A DNA stretch of 64,000 bases. It comes from Synchiropus splendidus (taxonomy: Eukaryota; Chordata; Actinopteri; Syngnathiformes; Callionymidae). Made by a program: the position numbers and the translations under genes. Positions 1-21,800 of the stretch are shown here, piece by piece. Position 1 is the stretch's first letter. Every line of letters begins with the position of its first letter. The notes beneath the pieces are model-generated. The model was not told the DNA's origin. It searched no databases and saw only the letters and a program-made list of their open reading frames with translations. Where the stretch lies: the NCBI RefSeq assembly GCF_027744825.2, contig NC_071337.1, forward strand, positions 10,417,031 through 10,481,030, given 5' to 3'.

Positions 1-429
1 ATAAGAGGAAGACGAATCCCATTTTAATATATAAATTCCAGTCATTTGAAGTCATAGTCATCGAGCTTTACTGTGAAATACATCATTTGATGCCAGATAT
101 GAGACACCCATGGTATCTCCATCATTGGTGAAAATGTAACAGAAATTATTAAAGTTAATTGTCCCGTCACAGACGCCGTGTTTATCGGCCACATACGCGG
201 GTGATTTGATGTCGTGTAATCGTGTGTACGTTTAGCTGTCAAATGTGTAGTTCAACAGCTGATCGAGGAGGGGCGCTACAACATTTCTCAACGTTATGAA
301 TTGGGAGAATATGCTCCGAATATTTTTCCAGAATGTATCGTGATCTATCAGTAACACAACCCATCCACATAAAAGGCACTTTCTGAGTGTATTTCTTTTT
401 CTTTAACACGCTCAATATATTGCTAAAAA

Positions 430-725
430 TGCATATTGAAACTGAACACTGGCGCAAAGACAACAAGGCTGTTCATTGGCCAGTAGCAGTGTCAATCACA
501 GTGCGGTTCCGCCCAGCAGCCACACAACTAAACAAACCGCCTCACACTAGAGCGAGTCACAGTGAAGGCGCCTCAACTAGAAACGATGGTTTGTTCGTGA
601 TAAACACACCATACAAAACGGTGAACGTTCATGCGTGGCGCCGGGATTCTTCCAAAGACCAAGCGCTGGGGCGTTTTGCGGAGAAGACCCGTCGGCTGAG
701 CAAGTTTTGAGGACGAGAGGCCAAC
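430..725 (+). promoter_or_regulatory. pdk4: Putative pdk4 promoter and 5' UTR
   Basis: This stretch lies directly upstream of the pdk4 start codon. It contains an inverted CCAAT core (ATTGG, 475-479), a GC-box-like CCGCCC (509-514), a forkhead-type TAAACAAA (529-536) and a perfect match to the FOXO consensus RTAAAYA (ATAAACA, 600-606). Mammalian PDK4 is induced in fasting through FOXO1 and nuclear receptors, so the forkhead sites fit, but short motifs occur by chance. No clear TATA box was seen, and the transcription start was not located. Confidence 0.45.
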
Positions 726-10530
<9,805 letters not shown>

Positions 10531-12345
10531 TGGCAAGAGCGCAGCAAAGTCTCTACGCGACATTCATAGCTGAACTATTGTGAGACGGTTGAGATGAATG
10601 TAACGTACAGTGGGCCAGTTTAAACCCTGTTGGTGACTCCTGTGATGTCATTCAAAGAAGCGAACAAGAGTGTTGTGAATTTTTCCCTTTTTTTAAATCA
10701 GCTCCTGCTGAAGATATGCTAACAGACCCGCGTTATTATTGTACATCTTGTACTTTTCCTCCAAAAAAAAAAAAAAAAAAATCATCATGTAGTTGTTACT
10801 TTGCCAAGGTGGTTCCCAAATGAAGGGAGAAATGTTGAACAAAATATGAGCAAGAACTAATCTACCAACGTAACCGTATGTTTTTCCCTGCTTTAATTAT
10901 TGTTTTCACTAAACAAATTAAAAATAATTCTTAGGCTAATTGTGAATTTAAATCATCATTTCTGTCTGGAAATTCATGTTGGCGGAATGAGTGAAATAAA
11001 AAAGGCTAATGGCGAGGGTTGCTAATTTAGCTAGCAACACAAATACTTCCCGACGTAACTGTTCATTGTTCATTTATTGTGGTAAAGTATCGCGAAAGTG
11101 CCTTTAACATGGCTGCTGCTACCGTTAGCTAATGTCCACGACTACACTCCACTAGTCGTTTCTACTCACTAGTGATATAGTTAAAATATATAAGTACAGC
11201 GATATAAACTGTTGTTGAACACTCTGTAATATTGTTTCATGCTTTCACATTTTTTTTGGTGACACTTCAGATCGGAAAACGCATATGAACCATGAATACA
11301 TTATTTACTGTAAATGAACAGGAATTAAGCTACCAATTTACAGGCAACTGTCAGTGACCATTCCAGAATAAAAAAAAACAGTGTGGCGTAACCCTTTTAG
11401 CGCCAGTTATTTCAATGAAATATTCGACTACAGTCCGGTTTTCGATCTTTGTTTGCTCCAAACGTCTACAGAAATGTGCTCTAAATATCACAGATCGAAG
11501 TGAAAGGCTCCATCTGCTTGTGTATAATAGTAACTACAACAGCGTGAGCCACTGGATGTGTTAAAATGTCGAGTCACATTCTTGCGACTTGGTGCCAAAA
11601 GGGTTAGCAAGATGCTATTCACTGCTTTATATGGAGATTATTTATAGTATTGTATGTTCCCTAATCTAAAGTTTTCTTTCAATACCACACTTTTTATTCA
11701 TTATGACATTGTGAAAAAGTCACACAAGTTTAAATATACTTCAATACAGTGAAAAACGTTTCTTAATAGAATCCACGTATAAAGTAAAAATATTTTGGAT
11801 ACTTAAAAAAATGTTTGTACCCAAGTGTTGGAGTTTTTTTTATTATTATTATTACACAAGAGATCATTTAATAATTTTTAAAAAATGAATCACTGTTGTG
11901 TGCTGAAGTGTTTCCTCTATATTCATTTCACCAAGTGCCTTGTCTGGATTCCACAACACTGTTCTTAATATAAAGAATAACAGAATTCAGGATTTTTAGG
12001 TTTTTAGTGGGTACTTCATTTCCAGATATGCAAACGATCATTTCTTTTTTATAGATATATACACAGATTTTCAGGATTATTTTTGTGCAATCGTGAGTGC
12101 TGAACTTGTTGACCTTGTTATATGACTTGGCGTTTGATACACAGTCGTGCATTCTAACTCACAGACTTTGACCTGTTGGTTGAACATGAACTCAGATTTA
12201 CTGTCACGGAATTACGACTGAATGGGATTATCTGTTTCAATATGTATGTATCATGTCTTGCCATAATGATTGTGCTGTTGATCACAATGGAAATTGTTTT
12301 TACAGGTTCTTTGTAAATAAAAGTGTGATATTCGCATGTCACATG
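10531..12345 (+). other. pdk4: Probable pdk4 3' UTR with poly(A) signal
   Basis: No coding sequence was recognised after the pdk4 stop codon. The region is AT-rich with several ATTTA pentamers, as expected for an unstable, inducible mRNA. A canonical AATAAA lies at 12316-12321 in a GT-rich context (TGTAAATAAAAGTGTG) and is the best candidate cleavage signal. That would make the UTR about 1.8 kb. Earlier cleavage cannot be excluded. Confidence 0.45.
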
Positions 12346-13423
12346 TTCTGATGTTTAGTCATTTATTCACAAGCGGATAGACAGTATGTCTGTGTACATT
12401 TTGAGCAGCTTTAAATAGTATGCATTAATGTAGTTATACATTTAAGATTGTTTTTAAAGGGCATGGATTTCATTAAATGTGTTGTTTAGTTCACTGAGGT
12501 TGTTTTTTTCCTTTCAATGAGTCACATTCAAATGAGAGTCAAACTGCTTTTTCGCTTCGAGCTCTTGTTGCTGTTGCAAACCCTGTTGTCATGATCCAGG
12601 CTTTTTCCACTACGTTTTTCCTTTTTTTTTTGGAAACTTGGCTCGGCCCGTGTCGCCGTCCCGACCCAGTGGCTGGTGGCCAGTTTATACTTGGAAGAGA
12701 CATTGAGGCTCATTCAATGGTGTCCCGCATCCTTCACCACCTTTGGAACCTCTCTCTCTGGAGTTACTTTCAAAAGTGATCTGTGACTCATGAGTCAGCA
12801 CAAAACATTAGATACACCCTGACAGTGATGTGTACTGCGCTAGTACTTCTCCAGTTCCAACTTTAAAGAACAAATACTACTCACAGATGAAACAGCTGTT
12901 AATCCAATGTTTTGATCGGGTTCAGCAAAAATAAACCTCCACACAGCAGCTTTTTATCGAGCCAAACTGTGATAAGACGTTAAGTTGCAGTGAGGCTCCT
13001 CAACTATTTGACATACCTGAAAAACATTTTGAAATGCTTTCGCTAAGCTAATAAGCTACTGTGCTTCAAGACGACCAACTCATTCAAAACAACAATAACT
13101 AAATGTGTAGTTTATTGTCATGTATGAGCTGCACAAAACATTTTATCGGTATATAAAAATGGAAACAGAAAAATAAGATAACAAAATCTTTGATTGTTGG
13201 GATAAAATAAAACAAATATGTATGTGTTATTTTTAAATTTGTGTCATAAACATTAGTCATTTAAGTCCAACTGGGCTGCTGTTTTCCTTCACTGTGTTTC
13301 TTCTACTGCAAACAACGCCGCAACTCACGCTTGGACTTTGCACTGGCATGAAAGTCCTTGAGAGCTGGACCATTGTGTCACATCAGGATTCTTGACAATT
13401 ACGATGAATCTACACCACCTGCT
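12346..13423. other. Intergenic region between pdk4 and a LINE fragment
   Basis: No gene was recognised. The sequence is AT-rich and has no long open frame with family resemblance. A short GC-rich patch at about 12640-12780 stands out but matches nothing known to me. Confidence 0.5.
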
Positions 13424-14165
13424 GCACCTCCAGCAACGAGTGCGTGAAGCTGATCAAGTTTGCGGATGACACCACCATCATCGGGCTCATCTCAGATGGA
13501 GATGAGTCGGCTTACAGGAGGGAGGTGGAGCGGCTGGTGTCCTGGTGCAGCCACAACAACCTGGAGCTCAACGCCCAGAAGACAGTGGAGATGGTTATAG
13601 ACTTCAGGAGAGTCACAGCTCCTCTGTCCCCTCTCATGTTGGCTGGTTTACCCATTCCTATTGTAGACTCCTTCTGCTTCCTAGGAACCACCATCACTGA
13701 GGACCTCAAATGAGAGCCAACCATCAGGTCCCTCATCAGGAAGGCCCAGCAAAGAATGTTCTTCCTGAGGCAGCTACGAAAACTACGACTGCAGACGAAG
13801 TTGCTGGTGGAGTTCTACAGGCCATCATCCAGTCCATCCTCACCTCCTCTATCACCGTCTGGTACAACAGCGCCACCTCCAGGGATGCAGCGCATCGTAC
13901 GTTCTGCTGAGAAGGTGATCGGTTGCAGCCTGCCACCTCTTCAGGACCTGTATGTCTCCAGGACCCAGAGACGTGCAGGTCAGATCAGAGCCGACCCCTC
14001 TCACCCTGGTCATGGACTGTTTGTTCCTCTTCCCTCTGGCAGGAGGCTACGGTCCATCCAGACCAGAACCTCCCGTCACAGGAACAGCTTCTTCCCCTCG
14101 GCCCTCAGACTGTTGAATTTGTGATCAGTCCTTGTTTTATTTTATTTTATTTTATTTTATTTAAC
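13424..14165 (+). mobile_element. 5'-truncated L2/CR1-type LINE, reverse transcriptase remnant
   Basis: The translated frame carries the reverse-transcriptase catalytic motif FADDT (from 13459), then EVERLVSWCSHNNLELNAQKT, the thumb-like VDSFCFLGTTI, and the C-terminal PLPSGRRLRSIQTRTSRHRN and FFPSALRLLNL typical of fish L2-like elements. It ends in a (TTTTA)n tail at about 14135-14162. It is dead: a TGA at 13711-13713 replaces a conserved Trp codon, and the segment around 13800-13900 is shifted to another frame. Only the 3' end of the element is present, as usual for truncated LINE insertions. Confidence 0.85.
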
Positions 14166-14307
14166 AGCGGTGGTGGAACCCTCACTGTCCATGGCTATTC
14201 TACATACATGGCATACTATGTTGTGTTATATGCAAAATAAAGTGACATAAGTTTCCAGTTTAAAACAGCAAGATGAGTGTTTCTTTTCACACATTCTTAT
14301 CAAAGCT

Positions 14308-14313
14308 TTTATT
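14308..14313 (-). terminator. asb4: Candidate poly(A) signal of asb4 copy A
   Basis: AATAAA on the minus strand lies 48 bp beyond the stop codon of asb4 copy A. It is the nearest canonical hexamer and would give a very short 3' UTR. Confidence 0.4.
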
Positions 14314-14360
14314 TGAGCTCTTTTTATGTTTAAAAATCTGCTAAAAAAATTAAATAGCGA

Positions 14361-17300
14361 TCAGCACAGAATACCTTCAGGATAGAGCAACACATATCTC
14401 TTCATGGCGGACGGCAGAGGAAGCTGCGGGACGCTATTTTGGCAGAAGCCTCCTAAGCTGGCTCTGATGGCACATCTGGCCAGGTGCTGCAAGCTGCGAG
14501 GCCTTTTCGAGCAGACAGCAAACATGGAGTCATAGAACGCTCTGTGTCGCTGAAAAGGAAAAACAGTTTCAGATGAACATTCTGCTACCAGAGCAACAAC
14601 AGCACCACTTTATATCGACCTGGTAGCTGTCGTCAGGAACTGCAGGTCTCCAGCGCTTCGTGGGCAGCAGAAGCGGATAGGAGTTCACCAGGGTTTCTAT
14701 CACTTTGGGGAATCTATGGCAGTGATACAAGACCTGGACAGGAGGAGACACTGTCACCTGACCTCCCAGGATTCATGTGTATCAGTGTCTGGTGGAAGCA
14801 CCATGTGAAACTGCGGCGGGTAGATCCTCGCTGCGTTGTAGTTGAGCAGAAGCATGAAGCAGAGCTCCGGTTCAGGCACTAGTTCCCTGTCGGTGACTTT
14901 GAGAAGGTACTGCAGAGGAGCGCAGGCGTCGGCGTCCATGGCTCGAGTGTCTGATCCGGCTTCCAGCAGCATTTGCATCACCACCTGGTCCAAGTTCCAG
15001 GCGGCTCTGTGTAGGGCCGTTTTATGAGTTTCATCCTGGACGTTTGGGTCTGCAGGCCAAAACAGGAAATCTTTCAGATAGAAAACAAGCAGTGACTACC
15101 ACGAGCGCCTCACCTGCTCCCCAGTCCAGCAGAATTCTGCAGACCAGCTGGTGCTCTGGACTGTAGACCTGAGCTTTAGCGTCCAAAGATGAGAAAGCTG
15201 CTTTCATCAGTGGCGTCTCCTGGGCTGAGTTGAGGGCATCAACTGAAGCTCCGTGTTGCAGATACAGAGTCACCAGCTGAGGCAGTCCACACTGAGCCGC
15301 CCGGTGCAGTGGTGTGTTCTGGTCACTAGTGTTGTCAGCTTTATTGACATCAGCACCTCCACACAGAAAACCCCAGTTATGGTTTCCATTCCTGTGGTTG
15401 ATACATCTACAGCCGACATCCTCTTCACCTCTCTGTCAGAACATCAGGGCTGTGTCCCATTTCTCACCCTAACACTAGCACTTGGTTCTGAGCGCCCTCC
15501 ACTATGAAGTGCCCTCCAAAGATAAAGAGAAGTGTCTGACGTCCCTAAGAATTAGGACAACATCTCATGACGTCACACGTCAAGACAACATGTCATTGGC
15601 TGCCGTGCTGTGTATTGTTTCCTGCATATGGAGTGTTGGAGATGTTTGCCAGCTCCAACGTTTTTGCAACCTCTTGGTGGTTTGGTGAACCAACAAAGAA
15701 GAGGTGGGCGGAGCCAAAGCCGGCTTCGCTTGGGTTGCCGAGTGAGTGACGTCTCTCCAGAAGTGAAGAGGTGCCCGGTGCGTGTCCAGCTCTGAATGTG
15801 CGCTTCTGGCTGTGACAAAGTCATAAACCAAGTAACGCTCTGTCCCAGACTCGCCTCATCCCTGTCTGAGCTCCAGCCCACAACAGGACATCAAACCCTG
15901 GAGTGAGCGCTCCAGCACCTCCCCTGTGACACTCTACCACGGTCCAGTGTGGAGACTGGAAAGGTTTTACACCTCAATATGAAGAAAAAACAGTCAGTAA
16001 ATGTAGCTAACGGGACACGTCTGCATACAGAGGCTGCGTTATACACAATAACAAAACACGTCGTGGGTCAGCTGATCGGTCCACGCACGTTATGTTTTTT
16101 CCGTCTTTTTTCGCGGCATTCGAGTTCTGGATTTTCGTTCGAAATCTGAAGCGAAAAAATCTCCAAATTTTTGTTTGAACTCCGATTTGTGCGGGACGTT
16201 CGAAAACCGAGGTACCACTGTACTTTGGTATCCTGGAAATCTATCCACACTTCATATTCCCACTTGGTTTCAAGTCAGCTCGGGAGCTCCCTGGGTTTGA
16301 AGGGATCATTTCAAGCGGTGAACGACTGCCCTCGTCTGAGGAGTATCGGTACACACTACACTTACACATGAAAACCGTGAAAACCGAGTTTTGGGGTGAG
16401 AAATGGGACGCAGCCTAGAAGTAAATCGGCTGGTAATTCAGAGATAAAAAGTTGCTAATGTGCTTAATACGCCATCTGTTCACCCTCAGCTCTACACAAT
16501 AATAAAACCACAGCTCATTGAAGTACTCCTGTATGTTCACTCTGATCATCTTCTTGACAGAGCATGTGAGTTTCCTTCACCGTATCTCCTGCATCCTCAA
16601 GTCACTCCTCCCCTCTTCACGTCTTCTCTGCTGACAGTACACCTACCTGTACTGACTATTTTACCCATAAAGATTTACTTACAATAAAGTGGTGTGTGAC
16701 AGCAGTCGGCGTCTTATATTTGTGAAGTGACGGGACAATAATTTCAGGGTATATTTATACTGCGACAGCCATGGTAGGTGGATCCCCTCCACCACCCTGT
16801 GACCACACTCCTTCTTCCAGTCATAATAACAAAAGTGTGAGATTTTTTCAGTCCATCTAAATGTCTTGTTTTTTTTGGAAACCGATTAAAGCAGCCATTT
16901 ATTTCCGGCTCACCTTTGCATAGGAGCAGTCGGGCGCAGTCTATTGACTCTTTGGTGGCGCAGTGGTGCAGAGGTGTGTGTCCACTCAACGATAGGATGT
17001 TTATTTTTGACCAGGAGGCCAGAAGCAGGGTCACAAAGTCGCTGTTGGCAGTTTGACAGGCGACGTGCAGCGGGGTTTTCCCGTTTGGCATTTTGTTGGT
17101 GGCCGCTCCGTTCTCCAGGAGCACCATCGCCGCGTCCAGAGCGTTGTACACCACGCACAGATGGAGCCCCATGGCCCAGGACTTCTCCAGTTTGTAGTCC
17201 GGCAACCAATATCCTGTCAATGCAAAACATATAGACGAACAACGGTGAAAAGGTGCTTGATTCTCACGGTTCTTTATCGCGATGATATTATAGCTTTGGG

Positions 17301-18357
17301 ATTAGCTTTAGCCCCATTTACAGTTGCTGTCGATACAAAAATATCTGCAGTGGAAGTGACTCTAGATAAGCAAGTGAACGTGTGTTTGAAACAAGGGATC
17401 TCACCGCCAAATATGTTTGGTTGTTGTTGTACCCATGGATTGACGTTCTACTGAATCCTCGATGATATTCTCTGACCTCTCACTGGTGTTCTATGAATCT
17501 GGGATCCCTTTTCTCAGCAGTCAGAGTGAGTTTTTGCAGGGGAAATGTGTGATCTTCAGTTGGTAGCCCTGACAAACAAATGCTCCCCGCCATTGTTTCG
17601 TATTTAAAAAGTGCACTCGCCCATTCAGATGCTACCACAGTGTACCAGTACACAGTAGTGCAAAGCCTGGGCCTTGTATGCTTACAAGGTGCTTTGATAA
17701 CTGGTCAACAGTTTAGACTTTAGAAATCCACCTTATGGTTGTGTCAACCTTCGATTGAGTTCTGGTTAAAACACTGCCTTGTTGCACACTTCAAAAAAAG
17801 GTAGAGAAATCACTATGGTGTACACTTTTTAAAAGGCAGGAAGGCTTCATGTCTGTCCTTTGATCTTTCTCTGCTGTTACAAATAGACCTGTGAGACAGA
17901 CTTTATGGCTCAGCCAATAGTAGTAGAGGCATTTCCCCTCCATGTTTCCCTTTCAGACAGTATATCGAATCAAACCTCGTGCAAGAAAGAGTGTGCGGAA
18001 AGGCTCAAGGGCCTAGACAAGAGAGAGAGAGGAGTACTAGTGAAGCTCACCTTGTTTGTATGAGGCCAGGACCATACCAGGGTCCTCCACCTCAAGTACT
18101 GTATCAACATCTAGTCTGCCGGTGCGAAGAATCCGGTGAACCTCTGGGGCGTCGTTGGCCTGTATAGCCTCCAGGTACTTCTGTTTCCACTGCTCTAGAT
18201 CGGCTTTGCGGACATGAACCTCCTCCATGCCGAAAGAGCCGCCTTCACCACGAAAAGGTTTGGCTACATCAGCCGACTGGGGCCGTGAAGTCATCCATGC
18301 AGCACAAAGCAAAGTTGCGAGTACAGCGCAAATGAAGCTGAGACACAGGTCGACCAT
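14361..18357 (-). CDS. asb4: Ankyrin repeat and SOCS box protein 4, tandem copy A
   Basis: This is a substrate receptor for a CUL5/elongin-BC ubiquitin ligase. The coding exons, in transcript order, are 18357-18051, 17213-16914, 15356-15114, 15049-14802, 14733-14620 and 14549-14361. Exons 2-6 (300, 243, 248, 114, 189 bp) have exactly the lengths of copy B, and the phases agree. Features are the N-terminal QWKQKYLEAIQAND block, five to six ankyrin repeats (e.g. GKTPLHVAC, GHTPLHHC, NTPLHRAA, KTALHRAAW), NAARIYPPQFHMV, and a SOCS box with BC-box SLQHLARCAIR and Cul5-box LPLPSAMKRY. The start is uncertain. The conserved family start is the ATG at 18228 (MEEVHV, 423 aa). The in-frame ATG at 18357 adds 43 residues with a strongly hydrophobic stretch (466 aa). 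Repeat 3 has SWSKI where YGARV is usual. It ends in Cys, not the usual Tyr. Confidence 0.88.
15448..16415. mobile_element. TIR DNA element in asb4-A intron 2, with an inner insertion
   Basis: The left end GGCTGTGTCCCATTTCTCAC continuing CC and the right end are 22-bp inverted repeats with one mismatch (T/C). The element starts about 90 bp from the asb4-A exon 3 acceptor. It contains no intact transposase and is interrupted by a pogo/Tigger-like fragment ending at 16220. A clear target-site duplication could not be identified, so the superfamily is left open. Confidence 0.6.
15735..16220 (-). mobile_element. Partial Tc1/mariner (pogo/Tigger-like) MITE
   Basis: Read on the minus strand from 16220, it starts CAGTGGTACCTCGG and is followed externally by TA, the expected target. 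It matches the left 500 bp of the complete element at 56167-56870 at high identity over its whole length (shared blocks include AACATAACGTGCG and GTGTCCCGTTAGC). The far terminal repeat is missing; similarity stops near 15735, and the sequence beyond is unrelated to the 56-kb copy. Confidence 0.7.
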
Positions 18358-18480
18358 ACCGTCATGGTGTTGCCTCCATAGTCCCAGTGTAAAGTTTGGG
18401 GTGGAAGATAAGGGAATTAAAAGAGGAAGAAGGCGAGCAAGGCAGCCCTGGGTGACCTAAATAGCAGGGGCATGGACACG

Positions 18481-18490
18481 TTATAAATAG
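18481..18490 (-). promoter_or_regulatory. asb4: TATA/MEF2-like element upstream of asb4 copy A
   Basis: CTATTTATAA on the minus strand matches the MEF2 consensus YTAWWWWTAR and contains a TATA-like core. It is 124 bp upstream of the ATG at 18357. Copy B has a comparable site 121 bp upstream of its start, so this probably marks the core promoter. Confidence 0.45.
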
Positions 18491-18897
18491 AAAAGTGTGG
18501 CGAGCGGAGCTGCTGCTCGGTCTAGCCGAGTCTAGGTCAGAGAGTCTACTGGCTGGGCCACACCACTCCACACAGGATCGCAGGGTATGAATGAAAGTCC
18601 CACCAGGGCCTTGCAAATACACTTGGGCTCAGTTTCTACGGTGGTGGTCCAGTGGTTTTCAAGGAAGAAAGAAAAATGGAAGGAGGTTTTAAGATATTGA
18701 AGTTGTTAAGTTGTTAAAGGGAGTGTTGTTCTATTTTATAAAATCTTTTAAGTAATATGATGCTTGTGTCGACCAAACATATTCTAGTGTATAGGTTTCT
18801 CTGCCATTCTTATTTTGTCCTTTCATCATGATGATTCATTTTACTTTTTTTTCCATTCCTCTTCTTTTCATTTTAATTTACTACTGAACCCAGTCTG

Positions 18898-21800
18898 TTA
18901 GTAGAGAATACCTTCAGGATAGAGCAATACATATCTCTTAATGGCGGACGGCAGAGGAAGCTGCGGGACGCTATTTTGGCAGAAGCCTCCTAAACTGGCT
19001 CTGATGGCACATCTGGCCAGGTGCTGCAAGCTGCGAGGCCTGTTCGAGCAGACAGCAAACATGGAGTCATAGAACGCTCTGTGTCGCTGCAAAGGAAAAA
19101 CAACATATAAATATATACGATAAAGGAGTGATCTGTGCAGCGGACATGCGCTCCGCTTTAAAGTGATAGCTACCGTGTAGCAGTCGTCAGGAATAGCAGG
19201 TCTCCATCGGCTCGTGCGCATCAGGTGAGGATAGCAGTTCACCAAGATTTCAACCACTTTGGGGAAGTAGTGGCAGTACTGCAGGACCTGCACGGAGCCA
19301 CGAACCGTCAGCTGACATCACACGGTGCTCTCCTGGTGTCAAGTACCATGTGAAACTGCGGCGGGTAGATTCTGGCGGCGTTGTAGTTGAGCAGCAGCAG
19401 ATAGCAGACTTCCGGATCCACCGTCAGTCTCCTGTCCGTCATCCTGAGAAGGTACTGAAGGGGCACGCAGGCGTTGATGTCCATGGCTCGAGTGTCTGAT
19501 CCGGCCTCCAGCAGCATCTGCATCACCACCTGGTCGAAGTTCCAGGCGGCTCTGTGTAGGGCCGTTTTATGGTCTATGTCTCGGAGGAGTGGGTCTGCAC
19601 ACCAGGACAAGGAATTATCCGGAGAAGTGCTTCAAGTGTGGCCAACATCTCACCTGCTCCATGGTCCAACAGGATACGACAGACTAGTCGATGGTCCTCG
19701 CTGTAGACCTGATCTTTTTGGTCGAAAGCCCAAAAAGCTGCCGTCATTAGCGGCGTCTTCAGCGTGGAGTTGACAGCGTTTACTGAAGCTCCGTGTTCCA
19801 GGTAGAGAGAAACCAGTTCAGGAAGGCCAAATCTTGCTACTCTGTGAAGAGGCGTCTCTTTATCATCTGTATCAGCTGCTTTGTTGACTCTTGCACCTTG
19901 AAGAGGAAATGGATCGTCGGACACTCTGCTGATTCTAGGGCTTCAAGTGTGGTCTGCTTCCTGTCACACTACTGTAAACCTTCATCTAAGACACTTTCTG
20001 GTAGGATAAAATCCAGACACATAAATCACAGTCCATAATATACGGGCTAAACTTTATATAAATACAACCATGCCACCTAAAATAGTCTTTGCAACCCAGG
20101 TCAGGTCAAGAGGTCAATTCACAGAGCCACAAAACAGGCTTTGGAAATCTCTAAAAACCACCTTCAATGCAGCTCAGAAATGCTATTTTCTTCCTCAAAC
20201 TAGACAAAATAAAACCTGGGAGGATCAACACTTCAGTTCACCAAATATGGGGAACCCTCTCTATTACTCTTGTTTTCTTTGCATAACTTTGATAGACAAG
20301 TTTTATTGAGGCCAGGTCGGGTGGGAGTTGTTTTTTTTTGTTCTTTTTTTAAATATAGTAAACAAAAAAAAGACAATATGTTGCATATTATAATGTCATG
20401 TGTAATACTCAAATCGGTGGTGACTTAATGTGTGTAAGTACCATGTGGTACATGAAGCCGTTTGGCTGTGCTAAAGCATTGCCGCTATATTTAGCATCAC
20501 TAGCATGGGTCATAAATAAATTGATAAATAATAATAACAAAAAATTAAGGGTGGGATTCGATGAAACAAAATCTAGTTAATTAGAGAATTTGTGATGAAT
20601 TAATCTCAATTGAGCGCAGTTTAATGGTATAAGAATATTTGCCTCAAGAAGCCACATTTTTCAATTTGAATGAATTTGGTATGTTACTGAATCAAATGAT
20701 GGACCCAAACATACATTTAAACAACAAAATATTGTTTATTTTGCATCAGTTTGACAATAGCACAATAAGTCACAATGGTGGCTATATTCAAGTTTTTATA
20801 TCTCCTTATTTACACTAAAGCTCTTTTCATGTCTTGAAAATATTTGTATATGAATTTCAGTTTTATAGGAATTTCAAGTCCATTCAGAGTAGTGGAAACC
20901 CTGGTCATTGTGTATTGTGTTTGTTTGCTTTTGTTCAGGGATTCCTCCATGTTTGTTGTTGTTGTTCTCATCCTAGCTGCCACGTGTCTTGTGCATCAGT
21001 AGGATCAGTGGACCAGGAACTGCTGCACTGACAAAGGTTCCCTGTTGTCTGGAGAGCAAACTCTTAAATAATTTTTTTTTTTCTTTTGTTGTTAATCATA
21101 ATAATGTTGTAATTAATTAATCGCAATGAACTCATTAAAGCCCCACCACTACTAAAACTAAATAAAAGAGTGGATTACTTCCCTCACCTTTAAGAAGGAG
21201 CAGCTTGGCGCACTCCACCGACTCTTTGGTGACGCAGCGATGAAGAGGTGTGTGGCCACTCACGGACAGGATGTTGACCCTGGCCCCGTAAGCCAGCAGC
21301 AGGGCCACAAAGTCACTGTTGGAAGTGTCACATGCTACGTGCAGGGCCGTCTTCCCATCGGGCATCGCGTTTATGGCGGTGCCGTGTTCCAGCAGGACCA
21401 TGGCTGCATCCAGAGCATTATACAGCACACACAGGTGGATCCCCATGGCCCAGGACTTCTCCAGCTTATAGTCCGGCAACCAGTGTCCTGATGGCAAGTA
21501 CAAGCCGGACGTCATTCCAGTGGTTTGTCACATCCAAACATGTCCCGAGTAGAGGTTGCACTCAGTGATGGACAGCAGTTCTGAACCCTCTCTGGTGTCT
21601 TCTGTCTCTAAAAGCGTCTGTACTCACAGGTTGGACATGGTCAAGGCACCAAAACAGTCCTGAGCCGTGAGCATTACCGGAGACTCACAAGCGTCAAAGA
21701 CAAGCCCTCAACAGCTCACCTTGCTTGTATGAGGCCAGCACCATCCCGGGGTCGTCCACCTCCAGCACATTGTCGATGTGAAGCCCGCTGGTTTGGAGAA

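Noticed and set aside
1..240. Minus-strand frames with a lectin-like look (CDGTINFNNFCYIF and an overlapping 66-codon frame)
   Set aside because: Too short, no convincing splice signals, and the expected C-type lectin Trp/Cys pattern is not present. It may be the edge of a neighbouring gene, but this cannot be supported.
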